Shown here: in pieces, positions 1 to 9,003 of the stretch
Numbering within the stretch: the stretch's first letter is position 1
How the letters are laid out: every line of letters starts with the position of its first letter
NCBI GenBank assembly: GCA_027318915.1
Contig: DAHVOH010000003.1
Coordinates: forward strand, 25,325-89,324
DNA from: Clostridiales bacterium
GTDB lineage: Bacteria; Bacillota_E; Sulfobacillia; Sulfobacillales; JAIMBI01
Length of the DNA: 64,000 nt
Direction: 5' to 3'
Translations under genes and position numbers: made by a program
Notes under the pieces: model-generated
Told to the model about the DNA's origin: nothing
The model's database searches: none
What the model saw: only the letters and a program-made list of their open reading frames with translations

Positions 1-726
1 TTCACCGAACGCAACGGCATTTACATCATTGACCTGCAAAAGACGGTTCGTAAGGTGGACGAAGCCTACGCCTTCATTCGGCAAGTGGGGCAGGATGGCG
101 GTCACGTGCTTTTCGTCGGAACGAAGAAACAGGCGCAGGACGCCGTGGCGGAAGAGTCGCGTCGAGCCGGCCAGTTTTATGTGAATCAGCGCTGGTTGGG
201 GGGCACGCTCACCAACTTCGCGACCATCCGGCGGCGGGTCCGACGTCTCACCGAGTTGAAGCAGCAGGAGCTGGACGGCTCCTGGAGTCGACTGCCCAAA
301 AAAGAAATCAGCGCCCTGACCCGTGAGAAGACCAAACTGGAAACGTATCTCGGCGGCATTGAGGGCATGCGCGAGCTGCCCCAGGCCGTCTTTATCGTCG
401 ACCCCCGCAAGGAGCACATTGCGGTGACTGAAGCGCGCAAGCTGGAGATTCCGGTGGTGGCCATCGTCGATACCAATTGCGATCCCGACGAGGCCGACTA
501 CGTCATTCCCGGCAACGACGATGCGATTCGGGCGGTGCGTCTCCTGACCGCCAAGATGGCCGACGCCATTCTGGAGGGTCGGGAAGGCCACCAGGACTTC
601 GCCGGAGAGACGCCCATCCCGTTGCGCACGCCGGCGCCCGCCGCCGAAGAGGGCGTCGAGGAACCGGGAACGCCGGTGCCCGCGTTGCTGGCGGCGGTTC
701 CCGATCCGGGCCCCCAACTTTCCTGA
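1..726 (+). CDS. rpsB: 30S ribosomal protein S2 (5' partial)
   Basis: Small-subunit protein S2, which binds the 16S body at the head-platform junction. The reading frame is open from base 1 ([16 protein letters not shown], then VDEAYAFIR), matching the region near residue 40 of family members, so the start codon lies left of the window. Diagnostic segments [25 protein letters not shown] and the [14 protein letters not shown] / [25 protein letters not shown] stretch are all present, followed by an Ala/Pro/Glu-rich C-terminal tail. It is followed by a rho-independent hairpin and then tsf, the usual rpsB-tsf pairing. Confidence 0.97.
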   Translation, partial: FTERNGIYIIDLQKTVRKVDEAYAFIRQVGQDGGHVLFVGTKKQAQDAVAEESRRAGQFYVNQRWLGGTLTNFATIRRRVRRLTELKQQELDGSWSRLPKKEISALTREKTKLETYLGGIEGMRELPQAVFIVDPRKEHIAVTEARKLEIPVVAIVDTNCDPDEADYVIPGNDDAIRAVRLLTAKMADAILEGREGHQDFAGETPIPLRTPAPAAEEGVEEPGTPVPALLAAVPDPGPQLS

Positions 727-730
727 TCTG

Positions 731-755
731 GCGGGCGGCTAGGCCGCCCGCTTTT
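731..755 (+). terminator. Intrinsic terminator/attenuator between rpsB and tsf
   Basis: Perfect 9-bp stem (gcgggcggc at 731-739 with gccgcccgc at 743-751), 3-nt loop, then TTTT at 752-755. It begins 4 nt after the rpsB stop and ends 23 nt before the tsf start. Since tsf follows at once on the same strand it probably acts as a partial terminator that makes S2 more abundant than EF-Ts. Confidence 0.8.
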
Positions 756-778
756 CGAATGTAGCCGAGGTGACACGA

Positions 779-1381
779 ATGGCGGTAACTCCGCAGCAGG
801 TGAAGGAACTCCGGGAACGTACCGGAGCGGGGATGATGGATTGCAAGCGAGCCCTCGACGAAACCGGGGGAGACTTTGACCGGGCGGTGGCCCTTCTGCG
901 CGAGCGCGGCCAGGCAGCCGCCGCCAAAAAGGCGGGCCGGACGGCGGAAGAAGGGCTGGTGGCGAGCTACATTCACCCGGGCGGCCGGGTGGGTACGCTC
1001 ATCGAAGTGAATTGCGAAACCGACTTCGTCGCCAAGACGGACGCCTTCGCCGAATTGGCGCACAATCTGGCCATGCAGGTGGCGGCGCAGGCTCCCCGCT
1101 GGGTGCGGCGGGACGATGTGCCCGCGGCGGTGGTGGCAGAGGAGCAGAGCCGGCTCCGCCGGGAGGCGGAGCTGGAGGGCAAGCCGGCCGCGGTGGTGGA
1201 AAAAATCGTGGACGGTCGTCTCGCGCGCTTTTACCGCGAGCATTGTCTCCTGGAGCAGCCTTATGTGAAAGATCCGGATCAAACAGTGGCAGACCTGGTG
1301 CAGGAGCATGTGGCGCGTTTGGGCGAGAACATCCGCGTGCGCCGATTCGCACGCTTCGAGCGCGGCGAGGGTCTGGATTAA
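779..1381 (+). CDS. tsf: Elongation factor Ts, short form
   Basis: Guanine-nucleotide exchange factor that recycles EF-Tu·GDP in the cytoplasm. The N-terminal UBA-like segment (VKELRERTGAGMMDCKRALDE) and the exchange core (VNCETDFVAKTDAF) are clear. ATG 779 is chosen because GAGG lies 9-12 nt upstream; an in-frame GTG at 770 overlaps that Shine-Dalgarno. At 200 aa it is much shorter than the roughly 290-aa B. subtilis protein and resembles the short EF-Ts of Thermus, with one core subdomain instead of two. pyrH follows after 15 nt. Confidence 0.95.
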   Translation: MAVTPQQVKELRERTGAGMMDCKRALDETGGDFDRAVALLRERGQAAAAKKAGRTAEEGLVASYIHPGGRVGTLIEVNCETDFVAKTDAFAELAHNLAMQVAAQAPRWVRRDDVPAAVVAEEQSRLRREAELEGKPAAVVEKIVDGRLARFYREHCLLEQPYVKDPDQTVADLVQEHVARLGENIRVRRFARFERGEGLD

Positions 1382-1396
1382 TCAGGGAGGCAAGTC

Positions 1397-2149
1397 GTGA
1401 CCGACGACATCCAAAGCGAGGGAGCCACCCCACGCTACCGGCGCGTGGTCCTGAAAATTTCCGGTGAGGCGTTGGCCGGCAAGGCCGGTTTCGGCATTGA
1501 CCCGGGAGTCGTCGACAACATCGCGCGTCAACTCAAAGAGGTGGTGGCGCTCGGAGTCCAGATGGCGGTGGTGGTGGGCGGCGGCAACTTCTGGCGGGGC
1601 CAGGCGGGCAGCGCGCAGGGCATGGACCGGGCGACGGCCGACTACATGGGCATGTTGGCCACCGTGATCAACGGGCTGGCTCTGATGGACGCCCTGGAGA
1701 AGCACGGCGTGGTGGTCCGGGTGCAGACGGCCATCGAAATGCGGCAAGTGGCCGAGCCCTATATTCGACGAAAGGCCATGGCGCACCTGGAAAAGGGGCG
1801 GGTGGTCATCTTTGCCAGCGGCAACGGCAACCCGTATTTTTCCACCGATACCACGGCCGCCTTGCGCGCCGCGGAGATCGAGGCCGATGTGATGCTGAAG
1901 GCCACCAAGGAAGCGGGAGTGTTTGACGCCGACCCCCGGACCCACCCGGAGGCACGCAAGCTCGATGAGATTGCGTATCTCGACGTCTTGAAGCAAAATC
2001 TCCGCGTGATGGATGCCACTGCCACGTCGCTGTGCATGGACAATCAGATCCCCATTGTGGTGTTCGACCTCAACGGGTATGGCAACATCCGGAAAGTGAT
2101 CATGGGCGAGAGCATCGGGACTGTCGTGGGAGGGCCGTTCCGTGGTTAA
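1397..2149 (+). CDS. pyrH: UMP kinase
   Basis: Bacterial hexameric UMP kinase (amino-acid-kinase fold) that phosphorylates UMP to UDP. Diagnostic elements are [10 protein letters not shown] near the N-terminus, [26 protein letters not shown] and [20 protein letters not shown]. The GTG start at 1397 is preceded by GGGAGG at 1384-1389. Length (250 aa) is typical. The end overlaps frr by 8 nt, so the two are probably translationally coupled within the rpsB-tsf-pyrH-frr set. Confidence 0.96.
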   Translation: MTDDIQSEGATPRYRRVVLKISGEALAGKAGFGIDPGVVDNIARQLKEVVALGVQMAVVVGGGNFWRGQAGSAQGMDRATADYMGMLATVINGLALMDALEKHGVVVRVQTAIEMRQVAEPYIRRKAMAHLEKGRVVIFASGNGNPYFSTDTTAALRAAEIEADVMLKATKEAGVFDADPRTHPEARKLDEIAYLDVLKQNLRVMDATATSLCMDNQIPIVVFDLNGYGNIRKVIMGESIGTVVGGPFRG

Positions 2150-2699
2150 GGAGACACTGGCCGAGGCGGAGCAGAAAATGGCCCGCACCGTCGAGATTTT
2201 CGAGCATGAGCTGACAGGGATGCGGGCGGGCCGCGCGCATCCGGCCCTGCTGGACAAGGTCATGGTGGAGTACTACGGAACGCCGACCCCCCTGCCGCAT
2301 CTGGCGCAGGTGAGCGTTCCGGAAGCCCGCACGCTGGTTGTGCAGCCCTATGACAAATCGGCCGTGGGCGCCGTGGAAAAGGCTCTGCAACGGGCGGATC
2401 TGGGTGTCAGCATCCGGGTGGACGGTGCGGTGCTGCGGCTGGCCGTGCCGCCCTTGACCGAAGAACGCCGGCGTGATTTGGTGCGTCAGGTGAAACGCCG
2501 GCTGGAAGATGAGAAGGTGGCGCTGCGCAACGTGCGGCGGGAGGCTCAGGAGGCCATCAAGCAGGCGGAGCGCGCGCGCGAGCTGCCGGAAGACGAGAGT
2601 CGACGAGCGCAAGAGCAGCTCCAAAAGTTGACGGACCGGTACATCAGCCTTCTGGATGAACTGGGGGCGGCCAAAGAACGTGACTTGCTGCAGCCCTGA
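2142..2699 (+). CDS. frr: Ribosome recycling factor
   Basis: RRF splits post-termination ribosomes together with EF-G. The 185-aa length and features such as [30 protein letters not shown], the [12 protein letters not shown] segment and the Arg/Glu-rich three-helix bundle are typical. The GTG start at 2142 lies inside the last codons of pyrH. Its end overlaps or abuts a possible small ORF that precedes uppS. Confidence 0.96.
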   Translation: MVKETLAEAEQKMARTVEIFEHELTGMRAGRAHPALLDKVMVEYYGTPTPLPHLAQVSVPEARTLVVQPYDKSAVGAVEKALQRADLGVSIRVDGAVLRLAVPPLTEERRRDLVRQVKRRLEDEKVALRNVRREAQEAIKQAERARELPEDESRRAQEQLQKLTDRYISLLDELGAAKERDLLQP

Positions 2700-2706
2700 G
2701 CCGCGG

Positions 2707-2883
2707 GTGGGCCTGCCCGTCGTCGGCGAGCCCGGGCAGTTCCGGGTTCCCGCCGACTGGAGTGTGGTGACGACGCGCGGCGGTCGATCGATCTTTGCCA
2801 TTGAGAACCCGGTCTGGCGGGTCGTGCGGATTGCCGGGGGGCCGGGGACGTGGCGGGTGACTGTAGCGCCCTTTCGGGGGTAG
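2707..2883 (+). CDS. Possible small protein between frr and uppS
   Basis: A 58-codon frame from GTG 2707 (alternatives GTG 2680 and ATG 2656, which would overlap frr) to TAG 2881-2883. That stop overlaps the uppS Shine-Dalgarno taggagg. The product would be short, rich in beta-prone residues (VPADWSVVTTRGGRSIFAI, then WRVVRIAGGPGTWRVTVAPF), with high GC at third positions, as in neighbouring genes. No good ribosome-binding site is visible at 2707, so expression would rely on coupling to frr. I do not recognise a family; it may be chance. Confidence 0.4.
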   Translation: MGLPVVGEPGQFRVPADWSVVTTRGGRSIFAIENPVWRVVRIAGGPGTWRVTVAPFRG

Positions 2884-2892
2884 GAGGCAACC

Positions 2893-3648
2893 ATGAGCGT
2901 AGCCAACAGCCAAGTCGGGGCCGACTCGGCGCCGAAGTCGGCCGATGCCGAGAGGGTCCGCCACTTGGCCATCATCATGGATGGCAATCGCCGGTGGGCG
3001 GCTCGCCGGGGGCTTGCGCGCACGGACGGGTATCGCGCCGGCATCGAGGCGTTGCGGCGGGTGGTCCGGGCTGCTCCCGATCTGGGCATCCAGGTGCTGA
3101 CGGTCTACGCCTTTTCTACGGAAAACTGGCGTCGTCCGCGTGGCGAAGTGGATGTGTTGATGGGACTGCTGGTTGAATTCCTCGAGAGTGAGACGCCGGA
3201 ACTGCGTGCGGAGGGCGTCCGCATCGGCACCATCGGCGATGTGGCCCGCATGCCGCCGCTGCAGCAGGACGCGTTGGCGCGGGCCATCGCGGACACCGCC
3301 GGCGGTCGCCGCCTGCTTTTGAACCTGGCGCTCAACTACGGTGGCCGGTCGGACATCGTGCGCGCGTGCCGGCGATTGGCGGAAGACGTGCGTGCGGGCC
3401 GGCTGGATCCCTCCGCGATTGACGAGGCCCTCTTCGGCAGCGCGCTGGACACGGCCGGACTGCCTGACCCGGATCTCCTGATCCGGGCCAGCGGGGAAGA
3501 GCGGTTGTCCAACTTTCTCCTGTGGCAGGTCGCTTACACCGAAATCTGGGTGACCGACACCTTGTGGCCGGATTTTGACCGCACGCATCTGGAAGCGGCT
3601 CTGGCAGAGTTTGCCTCACGCGAACGTCGGTATGGCGGAAGCGGCTAA
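2893..3648 (+). CDS. uppS: Isoprenyl (undecaprenyl) diphosphate synthase
   Basis: cis-Prenyltransferase that extends farnesyl diphosphate to undecaprenyl diphosphate, the lipid carrier for peptidoglycan. Motifs: HLAIIMDGNRRWA with the Mg-binding Asp, FSTENWRRP, LNLALNYGGRSDI, and the C-terminal DLLIRASGEERLSNFLLWQ and WPDF. ATG 2893 follows GGAGG by 6 nt. Length (251 aa) is normal. The 3' end overlaps cdsA. Together with uppP at 38991 and 50830 the window encodes synthesis and recycling of the carrier. Confidence 0.96.
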   Translation: MSVANSQVGADSAPKSADAERVRHLAIIMDGNRRWAARRGLARTDGYRAGIEALRRVVRAAPDLGIQVLTVYAFSTENWRRPRGEVDVLMGLLVEFLESETPELRAEGVRIGTIGDVARMPPLQQDALARAIADTAGGRRLLLNLALNYGGRSDIVRACRRLAEDVRAGRLDPSAIDEALFGSALDTAGLPDPDLLIRASGEERLSNFLLWQVAYTEIWVTDTLWPDFDRTHLEAALAEFASRERRYGGSG

Positions 3649-4459
3649 GGAGCGGCCGGCAGGCCGCTGGACATCCCTCACCGCCCGGCTGGCCACGGCG
3701 GCGGTCGGCGCCCCCGTGTTTGTCGGCCTTCTATGGATCGGGGGCTGGCCGTTGTGGGCCTTTACGTGGGCGCTGGCGCTGGTGGGCAGTGCCGAGTTTT
3801 CGGGATTGCTGAAGAAGCGCGACATGGATCTGCCCATCTGGGGAATCGGTTCGCTGACGACGGGAGTCCTCTTGGACAGCGTCCTCAAGTGGCCGCTGTG
3901 GCCGGTGCTCTTGACGTTGTTCTTCCTCGCGTCCCTTTATGGACTGGGAGGCTCCGACAATCAGCGCGGGTTCATGACCGGTGTGAGCGCCCTGTTCGGC
4001 GCCATCTATCTCGGCGGCCTGTTTAGCTATCTCTTGCGCCTGCGGGCTCTGCCCTACGGATTTTGGCTGTGCTTCTTCGTGGTCGCCGTGGTGTGGCTGA
4101 ACGATGCGGGGGCGTATTTTATCGGCCGCCGTTTCGGGCGCCATCGCCTGTTGCCGCGCGTCTCGCCGGGCAAGACCTGGGAAGGCTCGCTGGGCGGCCT
4201 GTTGGTGGGACTGCTGGCGGCGGTCGTATTCGGACTGATTTTGGGGCAGAGCGTGTGGACCGCGCTGCTGGCCGGCGGCGTGGTCAGCATTGCCGGTCAG
4301 ATCGGCGATCTGGTGGAGTCCAATTTGAAGCGGTTCGTGGGGGCCAAAGATTCCGGCGGCGTGCTGCCCGGACATGGCGGCGTGCTGGATCGGTTCGATT
4401 CCGCCCTGTTTGCGCTGCCTGCCGCATATTACTTGCTCAAGGGGATGGGCCTTAGCTAG
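3632..4459 (+). CDS. cdsA: Phosphatidate cytidylyltransferase (CDP-DAG synthase)
   Basis: Integral membrane enzyme making CDP-diacylglycerol from phosphatidate and CTP. The C-terminal signature is intact: SNLKRFVGAKDSGGVLPGHG followed by GVLDRFDS. About seven hydrophobic segments precede and surround it. ATG 3632, overlapping uppS by 17 nt, is the likely start; the frame is also open upstream to 3575. A second CdsA lies at 59637-60494 in a phosphatidylethanolamine operon, so this core copy is probably the housekeeping one. Confidence 0.93.
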   Translation: MAEAAKERPAGRWTSLTARLATAAVGAPVFVGLLWIGGWPLWAFTWALALVGSAEFSGLLKKRDMDLPIWGIGSLTTGVLLDSVLKWPLWPVLLTLFFLASLYGLGGSDNQRGFMTGVSALFGAIYLGGLFSYLLRLRALPYGFWLCFFVVAVVWLNDAGAYFIGRRFGRHRLLPRVSPGKTWEGSLGGLLVGLLAAVVFGLILGQSVWTALLAGGVVSIAGQIGDLVESNLKRFVGAKDSGGVLPGHGGVLDRFDSALFALPAAYYLLKGMGLS

Positions 4460-4649
4460 GCGACGCCGTTGAACCCCGGCTCATTCGTCGGCCGGACGCC
4501 GGCGGCGGCCGACCCCGCACCAGGTGGCCGGGGCGAAGGCTCCGGCCCTCCGGGCCCAGGTCGCGTCGTGCCCGGCACGGAGCCACCGGACGAGGAAGCA
4601 TCGACCGCGCTCCCGGTTTGGGAGCGGGTGGAGGCGGAGGGAGGTCGGC

Positions 4650-5705
4650 GTGAGTGAGGACAATCGTCGCTACCTCCGGGCGCTGATTGGCTGGCTGCTG
4701 CTGCTGGCCTTGGGCTTTGCGTTTTGGCGGTGGCTGGCCGGGTATTTGATCCCGTTTGTGATGGCGGCGGTGCTGGGGGCGTTTTTGGACCCTCTGGTGT
4801 CCTGGGGTGAGCGGTGCCGTCTGCCGCGGGCCGCCGCGAGCCTGGCCGGCCTGACGGCCCTCTTGGTCGCGACGGCGGGGGCGGCCGGCCTGTTCGTTTC
4901 GATTCTCATGGTCGAAATGTCGCATCTGGCCGCCCGTCTCCCGCGTTTGTACCACCTCGGGCAGCGCATGCTCGACGGCGCTTTGACGTGGGCGATGGCG
5001 GCGATGGATTGGCGGGTGCCCGACGCCACGCGCCTCTTGAATGCGCATTTGGGCACCGCGTATCAGCTGGCCGCCGCCGTCATCCGGGCCGTGGGTCTGA
5101 CGCTGCTGGCCCTGCCCAATGCGCTCCTGGTGGCGGCGCTCACCCTCATCGCCACATTTTTTCTGCTGAGAGACAAGGGCGTGTGGGTCCATGCAGCCGA
5201 CTGGCTGGTGCCTCCGGCCTATCGCCGGCGGTTGCCGGACTTGCAGGGCGAGGTGGTCCGCGGTACGCTCGGCTTTGTCCGGGCGCAGTTGCTGGTCGTG
5301 GGCAGCACGACGCTGGCGACCACGTTGGGACTCTGGGTTTACGGGTCACGTTACGCGCTGCTGCTGGGTCTGGCCGCCGGCCTGTTGGACTTGGTGCCGT
5401 TTCTCGGTCCGAGTGCGCTGCTGGGGCCCTGGGCCGTGGTGATGGCGGTGTCGGGCCATCCCTGGGCAGCCCTGGAATTGGCCGCGGTGCTCACCGGCGT
5501 CATGTTGGTGCGCCAGTTGGCCGAGCCGCGATTGGTGGCTCAGGGGACAGGATTGCATCCCTTGACGGCCCTGGTGGCGTTATACGTAGGGATTCGGCTA
5601 TTCGGGCCCTGGGGATTTGTGGTGGGGCCGGTCACCGCGCTGATTCTGAAGGCCGCCGCGCGGGCGGCGGAGCTGCCACCTTACCAGGCGGCGCCGGGCC
5701 CTTGA
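4650..5705 (+). CDS. AI-2E family transporter (PerM-like permease)
   Basis: Polytopic membrane protein of the AI-2E/PerM family. The N-terminal hydrophobic pair (ALIGWLLLLALGFAFWRWLA, then LIPFVMAAVLGAFLDP) and the C-terminal part with LLDLVPFLGPSALLGP and a final WGFVVGPVTALILKA helix are characteristic. GTG 4650 is preceded by GGAGGGAGG at 4636-4644; the frame is open further upstream without a ribosome-binding site. At 351 aa the length is typical. The transported substrate cannot be deduced. Confidence 0.85.
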   Translation: MSEDNRRYLRALIGWLLLLALGFAFWRWLAGYLIPFVMAAVLGAFLDPLVSWGERCRLPRAAASLAGLTALLVATAGAAGLFVSILMVEMSHLAARLPRLYHLGQRMLDGALTWAMAAMDWRVPDATRLLNAHLGTAYQLAAAVIRAVGLTLLALPNALLVAALTLIATFFLLRDKGVWVHAADWLVPPAYRRRLPDLQGEVVRGTLGFVRAQLLVVGSTTLATTLGLWVYGSRYALLLGLAAGLLDLVPFLGPSALLGPWAVVMAVSGHPWAALELAAVLTGVMLVRQLAEPRLVAQGTGLHPLTALVALYVGIRLFGPWGFVVGPVTALILKAAARAAELPPYQAAPGP

Positions 5706-5717
5706 GGGAGGACACCA

Positions 5718-6881
5718 ATGGACGTCATCGTGCTGGGAGCCACCGGATCCGTGGGCAGGCAGACGGCCGACGTCGTCCGCGCCCATCGTGATCGCCTGCG
5801 CGTCAGGGGCTTGGCGGCCCATCGGGACGACATGGCCCTGGTCGCGTTGGCGCGGGAGTTTGAACCCGACTGGGTCTATTTGGCCGACCCTGCCGCCGCC
5901 CGGCGGGCGCAGGACAATCTTCCCGCCGGCGTTCCTGTTCACCACGAGGCGGCGTGGCTGGAGGAACAGATTGCCCGCGCGCCGCGCGCCACCGCGGTGG
6001 TGGCGGCTATGAGCGGGCTGGCCGGCCTCGATTTTGCCATGGCCGCGGCCAACGCCGGACTGCGCCTGTGTTTGGCGAACAAAGAGACGCTGGTTGCCGC
6101 CGGCGCGCCCATCACGGCTGCGGTCCGGGCCCACGAGGCCACCCTGCTGCCGGTGGACAGCGAGCACTCGGCGCTGCTGCAGGTGATGCCCGCCCGCGAT
6201 CGCGTCGCCCGCCTCATTCTGACCTGTTCCGGAGGCCCTTTCCGCGGCTGGTCCGCATCCGAGCTGGAGACGGTCACCGTGGAGCAGGCGCTGCGGCATC
6301 CCACCTGGAGCATGGGCGGGAAAATCACGGTGGATTCCGCCACCCTGATGAACAAGGGCCTGGAAATCATCGAGGCCACATGGCTGTTCGACATGCCCGA
6401 GGAGCGGGTGGATGTGCTCATCCACCCGCAGAGCGTGGTCCACTCGCTGGTCGAGTTGGTGGACGGGTCCATCCTCGCGCAGATGGGAGCGGCGGATATG
6501 CGGGTGCCCATTCAGCTGGCGCTGACCTGGCCCGACCGCTGGCCAAGTCCGGCCCGCCGCCTCGACTTGGGGGCGCTGGGCGCGCTGGAGTTTGCGCCGC
6601 CGGACCTGGAAACCTTCCCGGCCATCACCTTGGCGCGCGAGGCCATGCGGATCGGCGGGACCGCGCCGGCCGTGTTGAATGCCGCCAATGAAGAGGCGGT
6701 GGAGCGGTTCCTGCGGGGCGACTTGGCGTTTGCGGACATTTGGCGGCTGGTCGAGGACATTGTGACGCGCTGGGATGCGGGGCCGGCGGACACGCTGGCC
6801 GCCGTGCGGGACGCCGACACGTGGGCGCGCCGGCGGGCGCGCGCGTGGCGCAGCGCCGGGCAAGGAGGGACGGGATGCTGA
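5718..6881 (+). CDS. dxr: 1-deoxy-D-xylulose 5-phosphate reductoisomerase
   Basis: Converts DXP to MEP with NADPH in the non-mevalonate isoprenoid pathway, supplying precursors for the uppS product. The N-terminus has the nucleotide-binding LGATGSVGRQT, followed by LANKETLVAAG, the metal-site PVDSEHSAL, TCSGGPFRGW, PTWSMGGKITVDSATLMNKG and LIHPQSVVHSLVEL. ATG 5718 follows GAGGGAGG. Length (387 aa) is normal. It overlaps rseP by 7 nt, and ispG of the same pathway follows. Confidence 0.97.
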   Translation: MDVIVLGATGSVGRQTADVVRAHRDRLRVRGLAAHRDDMALVALAREFEPDWVYLADPAAARRAQDNLPAGVPVHHEAAWLEEQIARAPRATAVVAAMSGLAGLDFAMAAANAGLRLCLANKETLVAAGAPITAAVRAHEATLLPVDSEHSALLQVMPARDRVARLILTCSGGPFRGWSASELETVTVEQALRHPTWSMGGKITVDSATLMNKGLEIIEATWLFDMPEERVDVLIHPQSVVHSLVELVDGSILAQMGAADMRVPIQLALTWPDRWPSPARRLDLGALGALEFAPPDLETFPAITLAREAMRIGGTAPAVLNAANEEAVERFLRGDLAFADIWRLVEDIVTRWDAGPADTLAAVRDADTWARRRARAWRSAGQGGTGC

Positions 6882-7918
6882 CAGCGCTGGCCGTCATCGT
6901 CATCTTTGGCATGCTGGTGTCGGTGCATGAGCTGGGCCACTTCGTGGTGGCGAAGATGGCCGGCATCCGCGTGGATGAGTACGCGATCGGGTTTGGCCCG
7001 GCGTTGCTGCGCTTCCAAGGGCGGGAGACGCTGTATGCCCTGCGAGCCGTTCCCTTGGGGGGATATTGCCGGCTCGCGGGGATGGAGCCCGGGGAAGCGC
7101 GGGAGGACCTGGGTGGGCGCGGGTTCAACCAGCGCCCACTGTGGCAGCGGGCCCTGGTGATCCTGGCCGGACCGGCCATGAACCTGGTGCTGGCCGGTGT
7201 CTTGTATGTCATTGTGTTTGGACCGGTGGGCATTCCGAGCCCCACCACGCAAGTGGCCACCGCGCTGCGCGGGTATCCCGCGTACAGCGCCGGCATTCGT
7301 CCCGGCGACCGGATTCTGGCCGTGGATCATCGTCGCGTCACCACGTGGACCGAGCTGCAGACCAGCATTTTGGCCCACGACCACGCGCCCATCACGGTGA
7401 CGGTGGCTCACGGCGGCCACGTTCGGACGGTCACCGTCGCGGCCCGGTACGATCCGGCCGCCCACGAGCGCATTATCGGCATTGAACCGGTGATGAAGCC
7501 GACCCATCTGCCCATCGTCAGTGCGATGGGGGCCGGGGTCGTCCAGACGATTCAGCTGACCGGGCTTTGGTTCTCGGAACTGGGCCGTCTGTTTGTGGGC
7601 CACGGCCATCTCGACGTCACCGGACCCGTGGGCATCGCGGTGATGGTGGGACAGGCGGTTCAGCAGGGATGGGTGAGCCTGCTCTTGCTCGCCGCGGCCC
7701 TCTCGGCGAATCTGGGATTGTTCAACATCTTGCCCATCCCGGTCCTGGACGGCTCCAAACTGCTCCTGATGGGCATGGAGGCTATCCGCCACCGCCCCTT
7801 GGATGCCGCCAAGGAAAATCTCATCAATATGGTGGGCTTCATGGTCCTGCTGGCCTTTGTGCTCTTCGTCACCTACCATGATCTGTTACGATTGATGTCA
7901 CAGGGGGTGTCCGGATGA
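6875..7918 (+). CDS. rseP: RIP zinc metalloprotease RseP/RasP (site-2 protease)
   Basis: Intramembrane protease that cleaves anti-sigma factors and signal-peptide remnants. The first membrane segment carries the zinc motif HELGH (VSVHELGHFVVAKMAG). A central PDZ domain is visible (YPAYSAGIRPGDRILAVDH), and the distal motif NLGLFNILPIPVLDGSKLLL supplies the third metal ligand. ATG 6875 has CAAGGAGGG upstream and overlaps the dxr stop. The gene ends in an ATGA overlap with ispG. Length 347 aa. Confidence 0.94.
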   Translation: MLTALAVIVIFGMLVSVHELGHFVVAKMAGIRVDEYAIGFGPALLRFQGRETLYALRAVPLGGYCRLAGMEPGEAREDLGGRGFNQRPLWQRALVILAGPAMNLVLAGVLYVIVFGPVGIPSPTTQVATALRGYPAYSAGIRPGDRILAVDHRRVTTWTELQTSILAHDHAPITVTVAHGGHVRTVTVAARYDPAAHERIIGIEPVMKPTHLPIVSAMGAGVVQTIQLTGLWFSELGRLFVGHGHLDVTGPVGIAVMVGQAVQQGWVSLLLLAAALSANLGLFNILPIPVLDGSKLLLMGMEAIRHRPLDAAKENLINMVGFMVLLAFVLFVTYHDLLRLMSQGVSG

Positions 7919-9003
7919 CCCGAGCGGTAAAAGTGCGCGACCTCACGATTGGCGGAGGGGCGCCCGTAGTGGTCCAGGGCATGACCAAGGGCGACACCCG
8001 CGATGTGCGCGGCACGGTTGACGAGATTCTGCGCTACGTGGATGTCGGGTGCGAGCTGGTGCGGGTGGCGGTGCCCGACATGGAGGCGGCCCAAGCGGTG
8101 GGACCCATTGTCAAAGCTTCGCCCATCCCCGTGGTGGCGGACATTCACTTCGACTACCGGTTGGCGCTCGAGGTCTTGCGGCAGGGTGTCGACAAGCTGC
8201 GGCTCAATCCGGGCAACATCGGAGAGAAGAGCCGGGTCGAGACCGTGGTGGAGGAGGCTCGCGCCCGGGGCGTGCCCATCCGGATCGGCGTCAACGCGGG
8301 ATCGTTGGAGAAGACCCTGAAAATGGATCTGGGCCGGACGGCGGAGGCTCTGGTGAAAAGCGCCATGAAGCACGTCCGGATTTTGGAGGAGCACGATTTC
8401 TTCGACATCGTCATCTCGCTCAAAGCCTCTGATGTGCCGACGACGCTGGCCGCTTACCGGCTGATGGCGAAGACGGTCGATTATCCTTTGCATGTGGGAC
8501 TGACCGAGGCGGGAAGTCGGCTGGGTGGCACGGTCAAATCGGCGGTCGGCATCGGCACGCTGCTGGCGGAAGGGATTGGGGACACCATTCGAGTCTCGAT
8601 GACCGGACCCGGCGAGGACGAGATTCAGGTCGCCTGGGAAATCGTCAAGGCGTTGAAGCTGCGCCAGCGCGGGGTGGACATCGTATCGTGCCCCACCTGC
8701 GGTCGGATTCAGTTCGACATGTGGCCGGTGGTGGAACAGCTGGAGAAGCGGCTGGCGGGCGTCTCCGAGCCGATGACCGTGGCCATCATGGGCTGCGCGG
8801 TCAACGGGCCGGGCGAAGCCAAGGACGCCAAGATTGGCTTGGCCGGCGGCAAGCATATGGGGCTGCTGTACCGCGACGGCCAGTTGGTGCGCCGCATCGA
8901 GCAGGAGAACATGATTGAGGAACTGTGGCAAGAGGTTCAGGACGTGGTGAGGGAGGTCCGATCGGGTGGAGCGGGTTCTGAAGGAGATCACGCCCAGGAC
9001 TGA
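7915..9003 (+). CDS. ispG: 4-hydroxy-3-methylbut-2-en-1-yl diphosphate synthase (flavodoxin)
   Basis: [4Fe-4S] enzyme that reductively opens MEcPP to HMBPP, the second MEP-pathway gene in this cluster. The TIM-barrel part (VVVQGMTKGDTRDV, ADIHFDYRLAL, LRLNPGNIG) is followed by the cluster-binding half with CPTCGR and GCAVNGPGEAKDA, giving the usual cysteines. ATG 7915 shares ATGA with the rseP stop. Its end overlaps proS by 38 nt. Confidence 0.97.
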   Translation: MTRAVKVRDLTIGGGAPVVVQGMTKGDTRDVRGTVDEILRYVDVGCELVRVAVPDMEAAQAVGPIVKASPIPVVADIHFDYRLALEVLRQGVDKLRLNPGNIGEKSRVETVVEEARARGVPIRIGVNAGSLEKTLKMDLGRTAEALVKSAMKHVRILEEHDFFDIVISLKASDVPTTLAAYRLMAKTVDYPLHVGLTEAGSRLGGTVKSAVGIGTLLAEGIGDTIRVSMTGPGEDEIQVAWEIVKALKLRQRGVDIVSCPTCGRIQFDMWPVVEQLEKRLAGVSEPMTVAIMGCAVNGPGEAKDAKIGLAGGKHMGLLYRDGQLVRRIEQENMIEELWQEVQDVVREVRSGGAGSEGDHAQD

